Of a DNA stretch of 25,140 nt, positions 22,982 to 25,140 are shown piece by piece. How positions within the stretch are numbered: position 1 is the first letter of the stretch; each line of letters begins with the position of its first letter. The notes beneath the pieces were generated by a model, which saw only the letters and a list, made by a program, of their open reading frames with translations, had not been told where the DNA came from and did not search any database. This stretch comes from Promethearchaeota archaeon (GTDB lineage: Archaea; Asgardarchaeota; Lokiarchaeia; Sigynarchaeales; SOKP01): NCBI GenBank assembly GCA_019894735.1, contig JAGXOB010000026.1, positions 1-25,140 of the forward strand, in the 5' to 3' direction. The translations under genes were made by a program, and so were the position numbers.

Positions 22982-25140
22982 TGGACTTGCAAATAGCATT
23001 CAAGGGGTGGCTTTTAGATGTCTCTACTTATAGCGATGGAGTTATCCTTTGGGTAAAAACTGAAGAAGAGCGGAAAGTAATAAGAATATTCCAAGAGTTT
23101 TCTCCCGAATTCTTTGCTGCCCCGAAAAAAGGTATTGGGACCGATTTCGAAAGGCTGAAATACATTCTTACTCAGAATCAAAATGTAAAGAAAGTGCGAA
23201 TTTGTGAGAAATATGTGAAGTTGGAAGACCATGAAAAGTCGAGAGTCCTTGGTGTCACAGTCGAAAAACCATCTTTGTTTAAGAAAACTATTAAGGAAGT
23301 CGATGAGATCGGACTGTTTACTTTATACAATACAGATCTTCCTATAACTCAGATGTACTTTTATGTTAACGACCTGTTCCCTATGTCTTTTTGCCAATTT
23401 GAAATTAAAATTGAAAAGGGTATTGGTAAGAAGCCAAATACTTTGCGCCTTATTAGCATAGATTTGCAAGACGATAACGAAGAACTTTTCTACGATTTAC
23501 CTCCATTAAGAGCAGTTTGGTTAGATGTGAAAATCCAGTATCAAGGGATAAAACCGTATTACAACGATCCTATATCCTATGCTGAGGTCAGCATTGTCGA
23601 AAATGACGAAGATAATGTCCCTCGAGCAGATGGATATAAAAAGCGGAAAATTCGAATTGAAAAGAAAAGTGAAGCGGAAATACTAAGAACAATAAGCAAA
23701 GTAATTGACCGTCTTAACCCTGATATAATCCTTACTCAAAATGGGGACGAATTTCTCTTTCCATATTTGGTTGCTCGTGCATCAGAAAATCGAGTAACGA
23801 AAGATCTTTATCTTTCTCGAGACAAAAAGCCTTTGGCAAAGTGTATTTTTGACCTTTCTGGGGGTTCGGACCATTATATGTCTTATGGTATCATTAGACG
23901 ACGTTCAAGTACTCAAGTTTATTTAACCGGTAGATTTCATTTAGACACAACAACATACGCTAGTCTCCACTTCTCTGAAGGCAATATTCCTGGTGTTATT
24001 GAAGTTGCCCGCATATCGAGAATTACGCTCCAAAGATTAAGTCGTATAACCATCGGAGGAGCGCTTCAGTCAATACAGTATTATTATGCCTATAAGCTTG
24101 ACCATCTGATTCCTCCATTCAAGAAGAGTCCCGAAGGCTTCAATACTGGGATGGACTTAATTAGAAGTGATCGTGGTGGTCATATCTTCGAACCAATCAT
24201 TGGAGTATTTGACCAAGTAGTAGAACTAGATTTTTCCTCGATGTATCCGTCTTTAATGGCAACCTTCAACATCTCTTCGGAAACCGTTAATTGCAAATGT
24301 TGCAAAGACGATGGTACTGGCATAAAAGTCCCAGGATTGGACTTTCATATTTGTTCAAAAAGAGAAGGCATTATATCCAAATCTATTAGCTTACCACTAA
24401 AAAAAAGATTGAAATACAAAGCACATGTGCGCAAAACTGGAAGCGTTCGTTACAATTTCACTGATATTGCTCTTAAATGGGTGTTGGTAGTAAGCTTTGG
24501 ATATTTAGGCTTCAAGAATGCTCGTTTTGGAAAGATAGAGGCGCATCAGACAGTTTGTGCTTTTGCTCGCGAGTTTCTCATGCGTTCTGCTGAGATCGCT
24601 GAAGAACATGGATGTAAAATTATACATGGAATTGTCGATTCGATTTGGTTGAAAGACACTGAAAACCGGACTCCTGAAGAGTTCGAAGAAGTAACGAAAG
24701 AAGTTGCTAATGAAATAACTAAAAGCGTGGGGATTCCTATGAGTTGGGATGGGCGCTATAATGTTATTTGTTTTCTCCCTTCGAAAGCAGAACCCGACAT
24801 TCCGGCTCTCAGTCATTATTGGGGAATTAAGAGCGACGGAGAAGTAAAGGTACGAGGAATCGAAGTTCGCCGTAGAGATATACCTAAAATTGTTAAAGAC
24901 GCACAGTACGCGTTTATAGACATTTTTCGGGGAGCAACTACCACCGAAGAATTTATGAAAAGAATGCCTGAAGCGAAGAAAATTCTCTATCATTACATTG
25001 ATAAAATAGAGACAGGTAAAATTTCGCGAGAAGAACTTACAATTCGCCAAAGAGTTTCTAGAAAACCATCTCAATATAAAGTTAACTCGTACCAAGCTGT
25101 TGCTGCAAGACAATTAGAAAGATCGGGGGTAGTAGTAACT
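22982..25140 (+). CDS. polB2: Family B DNA polymerase, PolB2 type (3' end beyond window)
   Basis: About 719 residues are visible, ending at the right edge inside the thumb region. Polymerase motif A is LDFSSMYPS (catalytic D417). Motif B is altered (KWVLVVSFGYLG instead of KxxxNSxYGYxG). Motif C is HGIVDSIW, so the first Asp of YGDTDS is Ile while the essential second Asp (D553) remains. The proofreading domain is degenerate. Exo I reads LDVK where DxE is expected, Exo II reads NGDEFLFPYL with the Asp lost, and Exo III (YASLHF) lacks its Asp. A zinc-knuckle insert with C438, C440, C441 and C458 follows motif A. These changes are typical of archaeal PolB2, long predicted to be inactive although activity has been reported for crenarchaeal members. 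A role in lesion bypass or repair is likely. The GTG start follows AAGGAT. Confidence 0.9.

Noticed and set aside
24505..25113. 202-codon open frame on the minus strand
   Set aside because: It is antisense to the PolB2 gene, which carries clear polymerase motifs; the Phe/Ser/Asn-rich translation is a shadow.
1..25140. CRISPR array, rRNA or intact insertion sequence
   Set aside because: No regularly spaced short direct repeats, no rRNA-like GC-rich conserved blocks and no intact transposase were seen on either strand.

Overview
This window looks like chromosomal DNA from an AT-rich archaeon. It carries a proteasome alpha subunit, a replication factor C clamp loader (one large and two small subunits), a family B DNA polymerase of the archaeal PolB2 type, a RadA-like paralogue, TATA-type promoters and GGTGAT-type ribosome binding sites. 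A Ras/Rab-like small GTPase and a 1506-residue coiled-coil repeat protein on the same contig point to an Asgard archaeon, probably Lokiarchaeia-like. That lineage call is inference from gene content and was not tested by phylogeny.

Layout. Positions 1-4800 hold a leftward run. Read in the direction of transcription it is a small TTG-started protein, a double zinc-ribbon protein, a GNAT acetyltransferase, rfcS1, rfcS2 and rfcL, with rfcL running off the left edge. rfcS2 has an intact Walker A motif but a destroyed Walker B motif. Next is a rightward ribbon-helix-helix regulator with a perfect palindrome between its TATA box and its start. Positions 5333-10395 hold the giant repeat protein and a winged-helix-like protein, both leftward. 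Divergent to them is a 1006-residue UPF0182-type membrane protein. It converges on psmA, which lies downstream of the Ras-like GTPase gene.

Positions 15083-15632 are not empty. They hold the decayed, stop-riddled remnant of an ArdC-like zincin gene and a second copy of an approximately 65-bp promoter-region element also found at 10449-10513. Two paralogous acyl-CoA synthetase genes (leftward) then flank a rightward M29 aminopeptidase gene. The right end holds a RadA-like paralogue with degenerate nucleotide-binding motifs, a seven-helix membrane protein, and a two-gene rightward operon of a small MGRT-type protein and PolB2, the latter cut by the right edge.

How the genes relate. The rfc genes form a three-subunit clamp-loader operon. 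The right end suggests a DNA repair or accessory replication module: PolB2 with an inactive proofreading domain, a small co-transcribed partner and a degenerate RadA paralogue. psmA and the GTPase are housekeeping or signalling genes. The most unusual features are the giant repeat protein, the degenerate second RFC small subunit, the lack of a canonical start codon for rfcS1, the shared promoter-region element, the ArdC relic, and several perfect palindromes that look like operators.
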